Of a DNA stretch of 64,000 nucleotides, positions 9,207 to 18,062 are shown one piece after another. Both the position numbers and the translations under genes were made by a program. The stretch comes from Pelagibius sp. Alg239-R121. Lineage in GTDB: Bacteria; Pseudomonadota; Alphaproteobacteria; Kiloniellales; Kiloniellaceae. The stretch's first letter is position 1; each line of letters begins with the position of its first letter. Where the stretch lies: NCBI RefSeq assembly GCF_947331435.1, contig NZ_CAMZOF010000011.1:124001-188000 (forward strand), written 5' to 3'. The notes under the pieces are model-generated. The model worked only from the letters and a program-made list of their open reading frames with translations, searched no databases and was not told the origin of the DNA.

Positions 9207-10241
9207 TCAATTCGGAAGTATCGGCATCGCCGTCTCGGAAATCTCTGCCGTCAAGCTGCGGAGGAAGGCCAAGAGATCCTCACGCTCATCATCCGTCAGT
9301 TCAAAGGGCTGCATCATCGGCGACGCGGAAGGCCGCCCCATGCCACCCGACTCGTAATGCATGATCACCGATTCCAAATCTGCCAGAGCACCGTTGTGCA
9401 TGAACGGCGCCCGCAGGGTCAGATCCCGCAGACCGGGAGTCTTGAATGCATATTGAGCCTTTTGGCTGTCGGCATCCAGCACGCCGCGGCCGCGGTCTTC
9501 ATCACCCATTCCAATGTCGTGAAAGGCATTGTCGGTGAAGTTCCAGCCTGTGTGGCAATTGGAGCACTGAGCCTTGCCATTGAAGACGGCGAAGCCACGC
9601 TTGGCGTCGTCGCCGACAGCGTCCTCATCCCCGTCGACCCAGCGGTCGAAGGGCGCCCAACCGCTGACAATTGTCCGTTCATAGGTCGCAATTGCGGTCA
9701 GAATACTATCGCGTGAAACCCCTTCATCGGGGAAGAGCTTGTCGAACCAGCTGCGGTATTCTTCGATTTCCGAAAGCTGCGCAACGATGTCGTCGAAATC
9801 GCCTGCCATTTCCAAGGGAGACGTAATCGGTCCTACAGCCTGTTGTTCGAGGTTCGCGGCACGACCGTCCCAGAATAAGGGCGCCACCCATGCCATATTC
9901 AGCAAGGTATTCGCATGCCGTGGCAACGCCTGTCCACCGGCGCCGACGGCCTGTTCGACCGGCGCTTCATATCCGAAGGACGGCGTGTGACAACTTACGC
10001 AGTTCATGCTCCCCGTGCTCGATAACCGCGGATCGAAGAACAGCATTTTCCCGAGGGTCGCCAACTGGGGTGAATATGGGGTTCCTGAGGGAAATGGGAT
10101 ATAGAGCGGCCGTGCGTATTGCGCCTTCAAGTCGGCATACACATCACCCGATGGTTTGGCCGCATTCGCCTCACCGCCCATAGCAAAGGCAGCTACCAGA
10201 GAGAGAACCCGCAACAGCTGCTGCCTTGTCCCTTTCAGCAT
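9207..10241 (-). CDS. Di-haem cytochrome c peroxidase (MauG/CcpA family)
   Basis: A 344-residue periplasmic protein read from the ATG at 10239-10241, which has a GGAG ribosome site 8 nt upstream; the in-frame GTG at 10253 is less likely. A signal peptide ends near Ala27-Ala28 (GGEANA-AKP). Two haem c sites are visible, CVSCH at 81-85 and CSNCH at 226-230. The region WDGRAANLEQQAVGPI is characteristic of bacterial di-haem peroxidases. These enzymes reduce hydrogen peroxide in the periplasm using electrons from small c-type cytochromes; MauG relatives instead modify proteins. No methylamine dehydrogenase genes are nearby, so peroxidase is the better guess. Confidence 0.85.
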   Translation of the reverse strand: MLKGTRQQLLRVLSLVAAFAMGGEANAAKPSGDVYADLKAQYARPLYIPFPSGTPYSPQLATLGKMLFFDPRLSSTGSMNCVSCHTPSFGYEAPVEQAVGAGGQALPRHANTLLNMAWVAPLFWDGRAANLEQQAVGPITSPLEMAGDFDDIVAQLSEIEEYRSWFDKLFPDEGVSRDSILTAIATYERTIVSGWAPFDRWVDGDEDAVGDDAKRGFAVFNGKAQCSNCHTGWNFTDNAFHDIGMGDEDRGRGVLDADSQKAQYAFKTPGLRDLTLRAPFMHNGALADLESVIMHYESGGMGRPSASPMMQPFELTDDEREDLLAFLRSLTAEISETAMPILPN

Positions 10242-10791
10242 CAATTTCTCCACACCGAAGATTTCGTGACAAGCACAGCTTTTAGCGCAAACTGTGATTA
10301 TAAAGAGTTAATGGCAATCACAGGCGAACAATGAATAGGTGCACAGGGGAAATATAAAAGCCTAATTCCCGGCAAAGTTCGCGATCGCACACAAATATTC
10401 CTGAGACGCCGCAGATACATTTCAGAGAATTATTTTTTTGCGTTGTAAATCAATTGACTAAATCGTCGATTTCCAGAACTCCAGTGGCTGAATTTGTTCT
10501 TTAGAACAGTTTTAGTTCGCATTTTCCGCTGTATTTTCAACACTAAATAGCTTTAAAAACTGCAATATATCTCGTTAATTTTGAACACTAATATTTCGTT
10601 AATTCATGATACAACATTTTTGTATATCCCTATACGTTTTTTATGCATGTGTTTTATTGAAGGTATTTCAGATCGAAGACCGCACGCTCGCGTCCATTGA
10701 ACCGACAGAACACTGCTTTTGCGAGACTAATCAACTGAGTACCGCCGGTCGGTACGGGAAATTCAGGCGATCACGGACGGGGTCTTCAAGC
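10242..10791. other. AT-rich intergenic region with short direct repeats
   Basis: About 550 bp, clearly more AT-rich than its surroundings from about 10370 to 10670. TCGTTAATT occurs at 10572-10580 and 10596-10604, and AACACTAA at 10539-10546 and 10584-10591. No supported gene. It could hold promoters for the peroxidase (leftward) or be a foreign or degenerate spacer. Confidence 0.45.
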
Positions 10792-11607
10792 TCACTCCGC
10801 GTTACCGTACCGCGCGAGCCGGTCAGCCAGAAAACTGTATTCGCGCCGCACAGCCTTCATCTGCTCCAGATCCACATCGCAGCGCACGAAGGCTTCCGCG
10901 TGCTCCGGAAAAGTGAGAGCGGGAAGCTCCTCGTCGATCCAGGGCGGGCAGAAGATGGAATGTCCGAAATCAACCCCCGCGCGATTGAGACTGAGAAAAT
11001 AGAGCTGGTTCTCCAGGGCTCTGGAAACAACGAAATGATGCCAACTGTAAAAGGAACGATCCCGCGCATAGGCACCGCAATGCAGGATCAGATCGACCCC
11101 GTGCTCCAATGCCAGGGATCTCGAAAGTTCCGGAAAGCGGATATCGTAACAGATGATCGGCGCGATCTTGACGCCGCGAAAGGAGAAGGAAAAGGGTGCC
11201 TTGCCCCGTGTAAAATATTCCTTTTCCATCGAGGCGCCGTACTGCGCGAGATGAAGCTTGTCGAAACAGCCGATAACCGCGCCGTCGGGTCCGACCGCAA
11301 CCTGGGAGATGTGATAACCATCATCGCCCTTGCGCGGAATGCCGTAGACGACGGCAATATCGAAGCGTTTTGCGATTTCGCGAAACCGCTCAAAGGACGG
11401 CCCCTCCAGATCCTCGGCGAGAAGATCGAGCCGGGCGAAGCTTTCACGAGAGTAATCGATCGCCGAGAGTTCGGGCAGCACAACCAAATCCGCCGGGGTC
11501 TTTACAAGCGCTTCGGAAACCCTGCGTTCCAGGCTATCGAGATGCCGGTCCCGCGCATCAGGGGTCGCGGTGGAAGGAATATCGATCTGGCAGGCAAGTA
11601 GGCGCAT
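10792..11607 (-). CDS. Carbon-nitrogen hydrolase (nitrilase superfamily amidase)
   Basis: The ATG at 11605-11607 has GAGG nine bases upstream and gives 271 residues starting MRLLACQIDI, the usual family N-terminus; longer readings add an unlikely tail. The catalytic triad is visible: Glu46 (VVLPELSAI), Lys117 (GCFDKLHLAQYG) and Cys153 (IICYDIRFPELSR). It hydrolyses a C-N bond of an amide, carbamoyl or nitrile compound in the cytoplasm. CYDIRFPE is typical of omega-amidase/N-carbamoyl hydrolase branches, so a short-chain dicarboxylate mono-amide is an attractive substrate, but this is inference. It is the last gene of a leftward tctC-tctB-tctA-AKR-amidase operon. Confidence 0.82.
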   Translation of the reverse strand: MRLLACQIDIPSTATPDARDRHLDSLERRVSEALVKTPADLVVLPELSAIDYSRESFARLDLLAEDLEGPSFERFREIAKRFDIAVVYGIPRKGDDGYHISQVAVGPDGAVIGCFDKLHLAQYGASMEKEYFTRGKAPFSFSFRGVKIAPIICYDIRFPELSRSLALEHGVDLILHCGAYARDRSFYSWHHFVVSRALENQLYFLSLNRAGVDFGHSIFCPPWIDEELPALTFPEHAEAFVRCDVDLEQMKAVRREYSFLADRLARYGNAE

Positions 11608-11641
11608 CTTACGGCCTCGGAACTGAAATGAGATAAAGGCT

Positions 11642-12598
11642 CTAGTTGCAGGAGACACTATCAATGGCGCCGAAGAGCTGTTCAAGGCGGATCACGCAAT
11701 CCGGCGCCAAAGCTGGAGAGGTAATGGATGCCACGTTTTCACGAAGATGATCCGCGCTTCCGGTTCCGGTCAACACCACGCCTGTCCGCGCCTCATGACG
11801 GCAAAAGCGGTAGGCGCCATCGACGACCGTCTCGGCACCGCCCAGCGTCCGCAGAAAACCAAGCGGATCGTCCGCCGCGAAGGCGTTCGGATCGACCAGG
11901 CCTTCATTGACCAATTCGCCAAGCATGGCCTGCAGTGCTTCCGGGTTGCTGAGCGCCCGCCGCACGGCAAACATGATCAGGGCCCCAACGCTTTTTTCAC
12001 CGGCAGGGATAAATACCCGTTGCCGCGCCGACTGATTGATCAGGTTGAAACCGGTCATCACGACATCCCAGACGTCGTCTTCCAACGCCCGGTTCAGCAT
12101 TGCGTGCTGAGGATCATAGATAAAGCGTTCTGTCAGACCTAGGAAGCGGATCTTGCCCTGGTCGCGGAAGCGTTGGAGCACCGGCACCAATTCGCGCAGG
12201 CAATACTCGTATTGGGCGGGCACGACGCCATGCAGGTGAAGGATATCGACGTAGTCGCTTCCCAGCCTGGTCAGGCTTTTTTCCAGACTGACAGCCAAGT
12301 CTTCTCCGGAAATCAAATCCTGACCCAGCGCGGAGGCGCCCGGCGGCACGATCGGGAGCTTCGTGGAGATGACGATATCCTCTCTCCGCCCCGCTACAGC
12401 TTCACCCACGATCGGCTCGGTGCCGTAGACCGCAGCCGTGTCGATGAAATTGATGCCCAGATCCATTGCGGCTTTTACGATGCCCACGGAGTGCGCGTGG
12501 CTTTCGCCGTAGCCCTGTCCGAGGCGGCTCGCGCCTCCGCAGCCGAGCCCGGCGACACTGACGTTCAGACCCGTCCGGCCCAGTGTTAGATATTCCAT
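11642..12598 (-). CDS. Aldo/keto reductase
   Basis: A 318-residue AKR with the catalytic tetrad visible: Asp and Tyr in FIDTAAVYG, Lys in VISTKLP and His in DILHLHGV. It belongs to the L-fucose/D-threo-aldose dehydrogenase-like branch (MEYLTLGRTGLNVSVAGLGCGG start). It would oxidise an alcohol or reduce a carbonyl with NAD(P)H. It sits 11 bp downstream of tctA and 34 bp before the amidase gene, so it probably acts on the solute brought in by the TctABC importer. The exact substrate is unknown. Confidence 0.85.
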   Translation of the reverse strand: MEYLTLGRTGLNVSVAGLGCGGASRLGQGYGESHAHSVGIVKAAMDLGINFIDTAAVYGTEPIVGEAVAGRREDIVISTKLPIVPPGASALGQDLISGEDLAVSLEKSLTRLGSDYVDILHLHGVVPAQYEYCLRELVPVLQRFRDQGKIRFLGLTERFIYDPQHAMLNRALEDDVWDVVMTGFNLINQSARQRVFIPAGEKSVGALIMFAVRRALSNPEALQAMLGELVNEGLVDPNAFAADDPLGFLRTLGGAETVVDGAYRFCRHEARTGVVLTGTGSADHLRENVASITSPALAPDCVIRLEQLFGAIDSVSCN

Positions 12599-12609
12599 CG
12601 CCTTACCGG

Positions 12610-14262
12610 TCAGTTTTCAGCGGCTTTGCCGTCCTGCTGCGTGCGGTAAAGCAGATAGAGTGCAGCCACGATCAGGCCGGCACCGACAACCGGCCGCACG
12701 ACGCCTCCCATCATGATAATGGGCAGCGACAGCGAGAGCATCAAAGCCGGTGGATAGAAACGGGTCCAGGGCTTCTTGCCGCGGTCGCGCTGGTACAGAG
12801 TGAAAAGCAGGGAAAAAACGCTGGCGATAACAAAAAAGAGCGACCAGGGCTGGGTAAAGAACATTGAGACATCGGTCGAGATCGCGAGGGAGCGGGACAG
12901 CCACTTCTCTGCGATTGGCCCGAGCACAACACCCAGAATGACCGGCGCCAGGGGAAAGCCCAGATTGCGCAGGACATACCCCACGATCCCGAAGATGAAG
13001 AGCGTCCAGATGTCGGAAACAATGTTGTGCAGGGCGAAGACGCCGATCCCGCAGTAGGCCAGGATGATCGCCGCAAGCACGTACATGCGCACACGCGTCA
13101 CCAGGACGAAGAGCTTGAGGGCGCCGGACTGCAGGCCCAGCACCAGAAAGTTGGCTATGAAAAATGCCAGGAAGATCGAATAAGCCAGAACCGGCGCTTC
13201 GGTAATAAAGCTCGGACTGGGGATCACGTCATGAATGAGCAGCGCGCCCAGCATGACGGCGGTGATAATGTCGCCGGGAATACCGAGTGCCATCATGGTG
13301 ATCAGCGAACCGCCGGCCGTGGCGTTGTTGGCGGATTCCGGTGCAATGATGCCGTCGGCGAAGCCACTGCCGAATTTTTCCGGCGTCTTGGAGGCCTTCT
13401 TCGCCTGATCGTAGGCCAGGACGTTCGAGATCGAAGATCCCGCCGCCGGCAGTATGCCGGTGAAGACTCCAATCAGCGACGAACGCAGCAGATTGCCCCA
13501 GCTTTTCAAAACAGTCAGCGCAGCCCGTCGATGCTCGATCCGGATGCTAACCTCCTGCATATCGGTCAAAGCCATGGTCGCGGTCTTGGGATCGCGCACG
13601 TCGGTCATCAGACGGCTGAAGGCAAAGAGACCAATCAGCACCGGCAGAAACCCGAAGCCTTCCTGAAGATACTCGATCCCGAAATCGAAGCGCGAAACGC
13701 CGTTGATGTCATCCTCGCCAAAAGTCGCGATCAGAAGTCCCAGCGCGCCTGCAATCAGGCCCTTGACCAGATTTTGACCAGCCAGACTGGCCGTGATGGT
13801 CAGGGCGAAGAACACCAGGGAAAAGTAGTCCCAGGGCTGAAATTCGAGCCCGACCCGCGCCAGTTGCGGTGCCACGGCGATCAGCAGGACGGCCGAAATC
13901 ACGCCACCGAAAAAGGAGGCCCAGACACCCAATCCCAGTGCAAGGCCCGGATTACCCGTCCGCGCCATGGGAAAGCCGTCAAAGGTCGTCGCCACCGAGG
14001 AGGGCGTGCCGGGAATGCCGGTCAGAATGCCGGACATCAAACCACCGGAAAGACCGCCGACGAACACGCCGATCATGGTTGCGATGCCCTGTGCCGGCGG
14101 CATGCCAAAGGTAAAGGGCAGGGTAAGAACTACCGCCATGGCGATGGTAAAGCCCGGGATGGCCCCCGAGATCAAGCCCGCGGTCGCACCGATGACCATG
14201 AAGGCCAAAGTCTGGAAGTTGCCGATTTCGTTAATGGCGCCGAGGAGATTTTCAAACAGCAT
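12610..14262 (-). CDS. tctA: Tripartite tricarboxylate transporter large membrane subunit TctA
   Basis: A 550-residue, very hydrophobic protein with about 12 predicted helices. TctA signatures include GAIPGFTIAMAV near 35, TGIPGTPSSVATTFDGFP near 85-105, and the second PG-containing repeat FTGILPAAGSSISNVLAY with PESANNATAGGSLI. TctA forms the sodium- or proton-coupled channel of TTT importers, with TctB as partner and TctC as periplasmic receptor; all three are present here in order tctC-tctB-tctA. It follows tctB by 18 bp. TTT systems carry carboxylates such as citrate, tartrate, terephthalate or glutamate; the cargo here is unknown. Confidence 0.93.
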   Translation of the reverse strand: MLFENLLGAINEIGNFQTLAFMVIGATAGLISGAIPGFTIAMAVVLTLPFTFGMPPAQGIATMIGVFVGGLSGGLMSGILTGIPGTPSSVATTFDGFPMARTGNPGLALGLGVWASFFGGVISAVLLIAVAPQLARVGLEFQPWDYFSLVFFALTITASLAGQNLVKGLIAGALGLLIATFGEDDINGVSRFDFGIEYLQEGFGFLPVLIGLFAFSRLMTDVRDPKTATMALTDMQEVSIRIEHRRAALTVLKSWGNLLRSSLIGVFTGILPAAGSSISNVLAYDQAKKASKTPEKFGSGFADGIIAPESANNATAGGSLITMMALGIPGDIITAVMLGALLIHDVIPSPSFITEAPVLAYSIFLAFFIANFLVLGLQSGALKLFVLVTRVRMYVLAAIILAYCGIGVFALHNIVSDIWTLFIFGIVGYVLRNLGFPLAPVILGVVLGPIAEKWLSRSLAISTDVSMFFTQPWSLFFVIASVFSLLFTLYQRDRGKKPWTRFYPPALMLSLSLPIIMMGGVVRPVVGAGLIVAALYLLYRTQQDGKAAEN

Positions 14263-14280
14263 AATATCCGCCCCCTGCCC

Positions 14281-14781
14281 CTATATCACTTCGAAGAGTG
14301 AGCCCCGAGGCAGGATCACGCGCAAACCGAAGGTAAAGATCGCCCACATGGCGCCCATGGAAACCGAGGCGATGACACCGTGGAGCAGGAGCTTTTTCGG
14401 CGCAAAGCCGCCCAAGACGGAGAGCAGCAGAAAGACCAGCAGAATGCCGCCGATCAAGGTACCAAAAAACGGCAGGGTCGCCAGAAAGAGAAAATAAATG
14501 AGATAGCACCAGAGCGGATTGCGGTACCTGACAAACCAGCCGATCAGGCCGCCACCTGCGTCAGTATCTTCCGCAGGCCTCTGGCTCTGCGGCGTACGCA
14601 GGGACTGGAAGAGGTAAATCAGACCGAATACGGTCAAAATCGCCAGGACAGACCGCGGCCAGGCCGAAGGCGCCAAGATACCGTAATCAGGACTGCGAAT
14701 ATCGAAGCTCGCCCAGATCAGCACACCGGTGAAAAACAGCAGTACGATCGCAATGATCGTATCCCGATTGGGCAGGGACAT
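14281..14781 (-). CDS. tctB: Tripartite tricarboxylate transporter small membrane subunit TctB
   Basis: A 166-residue protein with four predicted membrane helices (about 10-25, 41-55, 88-108, 113-150 region). The order helix, polar loop with SPDYGILAPSAWPRSVL, helix, then a paired hydrophobic C-terminal half is usual for TctB, which is poorly conserved in sequence. Its position between tctC and tctA is the main support. It likely stabilises or gates TctA. Confidence 0.85.
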   Translation of the reverse strand: MSLPNRDTIIAIVLLFFTGVLIWASFDIRSPDYGILAPSAWPRSVLAILTVFGLIYLFQSLRTPQSQRPAEDTDAGGGLIGWFVRYRNPLWCYLIYFLFLATLPFFGTLIGGILLVFLLLSVLGGFAPKKLLLHGVIASVSMGAMWAIFTFGLRVILPRGSLFEVI

Positions 14782-14917
14782 AAGGGCGCCAACGTTTCAG
14801 TTACAGATGCCGGTCATGAGTAAAGAACATCCCGTGCCTGAAGCCGGCCGGGCCGCAAGAACGATCCGGCCAGACTTCGTTGCACAGCAAACCGCGCCGC
14901 GGTCTGCGGGTCATTGC

Positions 14918-15904
14918 CTATTTCTTATACATGCCGATGTCGATGGCGACCTTTTCGTGCGCAGTGTAGGTCTCCTTGAACCAGGCAGCGTAGCCTTCCG
15001 GTCCGACCCACTTCACATCCGTGCCCTTGGCTTCCATCGCCGCGATCAGCTCTGGATCCTGCGCGGCTTTCTTGAAGATTTCACCCCAGTGGGCGATCAC
15101 ATCCTTCGGCGTGCCTTTCGGCGCGACGATGCCCCGGTCGAGCGCATAGGTCATGTCGGTGCCGAGTTCTTTCAGCGTCGGTACGTCGGGCAGGTGCTTG
15201 GAGCGCTTATCGGCGGCAATGGCGAAAGCCTTCAACTCACCGGTGGCCACATACTTGCGCGCCGTGGGGACGTTGATGGTTGCCAGCTCGATCGTGTTGG
15301 CAAGCAACGCCGTGATACGCTCTCTGGTGCCATCAAAGGGCACGTACTTGAACTTGGTGTCGGTCAGGCCTTCCAGCAAAACCCACATGAACTGGCTGGT
15401 GGAACCGAAGGTCGCGCCCAACTTGAGGCTCTCCGGATCGGCCTTCGCCGCTGCAATCATGTCGTCGTAGCTGTTCCAGGGAACACCGCCGGCCGCGCCA
15501 ATCAGCTCCGGTGTACTGGTCACCTGCGCAACCATGTCGAAAGCGTCCCAGGTGAAATCCACACGGCCGTTGAGATAACCCACGATGGCGCTCTGGTGAA
15601 TGGCAAAGAGCGTGCAGCCGTCGGCCTTGGCCTTACGGGCTTCCTTGGCGCCCTTGTTACCACCCTGCCCGGGGACGGTGACTACCTGAATTTTGGGTTC
15701 GACATCGAGTTTTTTGATAGTTTCCTCGAAGGTCGAGAAGATAATATGCGTGCCACCGCCCGCTTTCCACGGCACGATCAACTTTGCGGTGCTGCAAGGG
15801 ATGTCCGCGGCATAAGCGCCTGATGTTGCGCCTGAGAAGCCGGTCGCGGAAACAAAGGTGGCCGCGGCAACCGCGGCTCCCAGAATCGGCGTAAACTTTG
15901 TCAT
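14918..15904 (-). CDS. tctC: Tripartite tricarboxylate transporter periplasmic receptor TctC (Bug family)
   Basis: The ATG at 15902-15904 has AGGGAG seven bases upstream and gives 328 residues; the preceding TTG codon is in frame but unneeded. A signal peptide ends near SGAYAADIP. The Bug/TctC fold shows LIVPWKAGGGTHIIFST, which normally binds the first carboxylate through backbone amides, then VTVPGQGGNKGAKEARKAKADG and GRVDFTWDAFDMVAQV. Bug proteins bind carboxylates or amides (glutamate, aspartate, nicotinate, terephthalate are known ligands). An aspartate dehydrogenase gene is divergently encoded 147 bp away, hinting at an aspartate-like or amidated C4 ligand. Confidence 0.9.
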   Translation of the reverse strand: MTKFTPILGAAVAAATFVSATGFSGATSGAYAADIPCSTAKLIVPWKAGGGTHIIFSTFEETIKKLDVEPKIQVVTVPGQGGNKGAKEARKAKADGCTLFAIHQSAIVGYLNGRVDFTWDAFDMVAQVTSTPELIGAAGGVPWNSYDDMIAAAKADPESLKLGATFGSTSQFMWVLLEGLTDTKFKYVPFDGTRERITALLANTIELATINVPTARKYVATGELKAFAIAADKRSKHLPDVPTLKELGTDMTYALDRGIVAPKGTPKDVIAHWGEIFKKAAQDPELIAAMEAKGTDVKWVGPEGYAAWFKETYTAHEKVAIDIGMYKK

Positions 15905-16053
15905 CAATCACTCCCTGTTATTTGGTTAATTTTGTTTTTTGAATGCAAAGATACGGAACCATAGCATGGATTTTTCGCAGGGAGAGACTCTATTATGCCG
16001 CCAGTCCGCCAACCCTGGCGTACGGCTGAACTGAAGATCGGCGGAAATTTTTG

Positions 16054-16875
16054 ATGCAGGATAAAACCCCTACGCGGCTGGCCATCGCCGGTCTGGGAAC
16101 CATCGGGCTGTCAGTCGCCCGCAGGATCGACGCCGGCGAACTGCCCGGAATGGTCCTCACCGCTGTCTCTGCGCGGGATCGGGAAGCGGCCGCGAAACGC
16201 CTCTCGGATTTTCGCTCCCCACCAAAGGTTCTGGCGCTCGGCGAACTGGCCGAAGTGGCCGACGTTATCGTCGAATGCGCCCCCGCCGCCGTTTTCCGGG
16301 AGATCGCAGATTCAGTCATCGCCGAAGGCAAGACGCTCGTTCCCCTCTCCGTTGGCGTGTTGCTCAAGTACCCGGAAGTCATGGAAAGCCTTGAAGAAGC
16401 CGGCGCGAAAATCGTAGTGCCGACCGGAGCTCTGCTCGGTCTGGATGCGGTCAAAGCCGTGGCTGAGGGTGACGTGGAATCCATCCGCATGACCACCCGT
16501 AAACCGCCCGCCGGTCTCAAGGGCGCGCCTCATCTGGTTCAGAACGATATCGATGTCGAAAACATCACCGAACCGGTCAAAGTCTTCTCCGGCAACGCGC
16601 GGGAAGCGGCGATCGGCTTCCCCGCCAACGTCAATGTCGGGGCCGCCCTGGCGCTAGCTGGAATCGGGCCGGAGCGCACGCAGGTCGAGATCTGGGCCGA
16701 CCCCACGATTACGCGCAACACCCACAGCATTGCAGTGGAATCGGATTCTTCTCGTCTGACCATGACCATCGAGAACATTCCGACGCCGGAAAATCCACCG
16801 ACGGGGAAGATCACCGCCCTTAGTGTTATGGCCACCTTACGTCGGTTGGTTTCGCCGATGGTGGTGGGAACCTAA
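16054..16875 (+). CDS. nadX: L-aspartate dehydrogenase (NadX/DUF108 family)
   Basis: The ATG at 16054 gives 273 residues; a TTG directly before it is also in frame. Rossmann motif GLGTIG lies at 14-19. The family C-terminal domain shows GFPANVNVGAALALAGIG and WADPTITRNTHSI, whose His is the proposed catalytic residue, then the terminal NPPTGKITALSVMATLRRL. It oxidises L-aspartate with NAD(P) to iminosuccinate, which hydrolyses to oxaloacetate and ammonia or feeds NAD synthesis. No nadA or nadC lies nearby, so a catabolic role is more likely. It is divergent from the TctABC operon and convergent with the MerR-type gene three bases beyond its stop. Confidence 0.85.
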   Translation: MQDKTPTRLAIAGLGTIGLSVARRIDAGELPGMVLTAVSARDREAAAKRLSDFRSPPKVLALGELAEVADVIVECAPAAVFREIADSVIAEGKTLVPLSVGVLLKYPEVMESLEEAGAKIVVPTGALLGLDAVKAVAEGDVESIRMTTRKPPAGLKGAPHLVQNDIDVENITEPVKVFSGNAREAAIGFPANVNVGAALALAGIGPERTQVEIWADPTITRNTHSIAVESDSSRLTMTIENIPTPENPPTGKITALSVMATLRRLVSPMVVGT

Positions 16876-16878
16876 GCT

Positions 16879-17976
16879 TTATGGAGTCTGGCGCAGGTAG
16901 AGCCCGCTAATTATTCCGTCGGTCGCCTGACAAAGCCCCCACTCCAGGTTGCCGTTTTCGAAACGGACATCATAGACATCGAAGCCGTCGGGCCCCACCC
17001 CTTTGAAGGTGATCGTCTGGACTTCGCCCAAACGTTCAAGCTCGGGCACGATGACCGGCAACTGTTCGCGCGCCAACTGAGCGAGTGGTTCGCTCATCTG
17101 GTCGTAATCCGGCTTCCCTGCCCGGTGTTCCGCGATCACGCGGCGCAATAAATCTTCGCTTCCGGGCATCGACTGCTTCCGCCGGACCCGCTCGGCAAGC
17201 GCGGCTTCCGCAGCCTCAAAGTCACCAGAGCCAGCTCGGTCCGCGCGTTTTTCGAATCCGCCCTGATGCAGGATCAGGGCTTCAACCGATCCGCCTGCGG
17301 CACGGGTAAAGGTCACCTGCGCGGGCACCACTTTCAGGAAAAAGCGGTCTCTTGCCTCGGCGTAGAGTTCGACCGGCGGCTGCCCCACCATTTGAACGAA
17401 CAGTCGCCCCTCGTCTTCGGAGATCCGGGCCGCCAATCCGTCGTCAAAAAGGTAGGAACCGACGTAATCCGTCATAGTTTCGAGATCGGCCGGGATTTCG
17501 ACGCGCGGGCGGGCTTGCTCGTACCGTTTCCAGGCCATGGCTTCGGATGTTGTATCGGACATCTGCGTTTCCTTCGCGAGTTTCAAGAGATCCTCGACGC
17601 TTAGAACTTCACCCCGCGCTGCTTTTTCGCGCAGCGTTGTCACCAGCCGCAGACTTTGTTCCATCTGGTTCCGGCGCTCTGTGAGACTGGCCTGCTGAAC
17701 CGCAAGCAATTCGTCGAACCGGCTATCCTGGTTCACGAGCAGTTCGACGATACTGGTAAGACTGAGGCCCAGCTGCTTCAGGACCAGGATCTCACTGAGA
17801 CGCGCAATCTCGCTTGCGCCGTATAGCCGCCAGTTCTTCTCTGTACGTTGCGGTGTGAGTAAACCGCGGGCCTCATACAGTCTCAGGGCCCGCACCGTCA
17901 GGCCGATGCTGGCGGCGCATTCGGCAGCGGTGAGCAGTTTCTCACCTTTGGAATTGCTGTTTGATTTAGCAGTCAT
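16879..17976 (-). CDS. MerR-family regulator with C-terminal DUF3471-like domain
   Basis: A 365-residue fusion. Residues about 12-80 are a MerR winged helix (TAAECAASIGLTVRALRLYEARGLLTPQRTEK split over 16-46), followed by a coiled-coil dimer helix (about 85-125). Residues about 165-245 carry a beta-rich YVGSYLF...LFVQMVGQPPVELY...DRFFLKVVPAQVTF segment like the DUF3471 domain found after beta-lactamase-fold hydrolases. The end (about 325-365) is another small beta domain (VQTITFKGVGPDGFDVYDV). The latter parts probably form a ligand pocket. Stop is three bases from the aspartate dehydrogenase stop, tail to tail. Effector unknown. Confidence 0.75.
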   Translation of the reverse strand: MTAKSNSNSKGEKLLTAAECAASIGLTVRALRLYEARGLLTPQRTEKNWRLYGASEIARLSEILVLKQLGLSLTSIVELLVNQDSRFDELLAVQQASLTERRNQMEQSLRLVTTLREKAARGEVLSVEDLLKLAKETQMSDTTSEAMAWKRYEQARPRVEIPADLETMTDYVGSYLFDDGLAARISEDEGRLFVQMVGQPPVELYAEARDRFFLKVVPAQVTFTRAAGGSVEALILHQGGFEKRADRAGSGDFEAAEAALAERVRRKQSMPGSEDLLRRVIAEHRAGKPDYDQMSEPLAQLAREQLPVIVPELERLGEVQTITFKGVGPDGFDVYDVRFENGNLEWGLCQATDGIISGLYLRQTP

Positions 17977-18062
17977 ACAGAGAGTCTTAAGCTGTGACGT
18001 TGGGTCCGGCTCAAGCTTTTTTTTTCAATGACCTCAATTGGCTCGGTTGATCCCTATCGAGC

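Noticed and set aside
10606-11601. A 331-codon rightward open frame
   Set aside because: It is the antisense shadow of the nitrilase-type gene, whose Glu-Lys-Cys triad is intact on the other strand.
13027-14301. A 424-codon rightward open frame
   Set aside because: It is antisense to tctA and is dominated by Gln, Arg, Asp and His, typical of the reverse of a membrane-protein gene.
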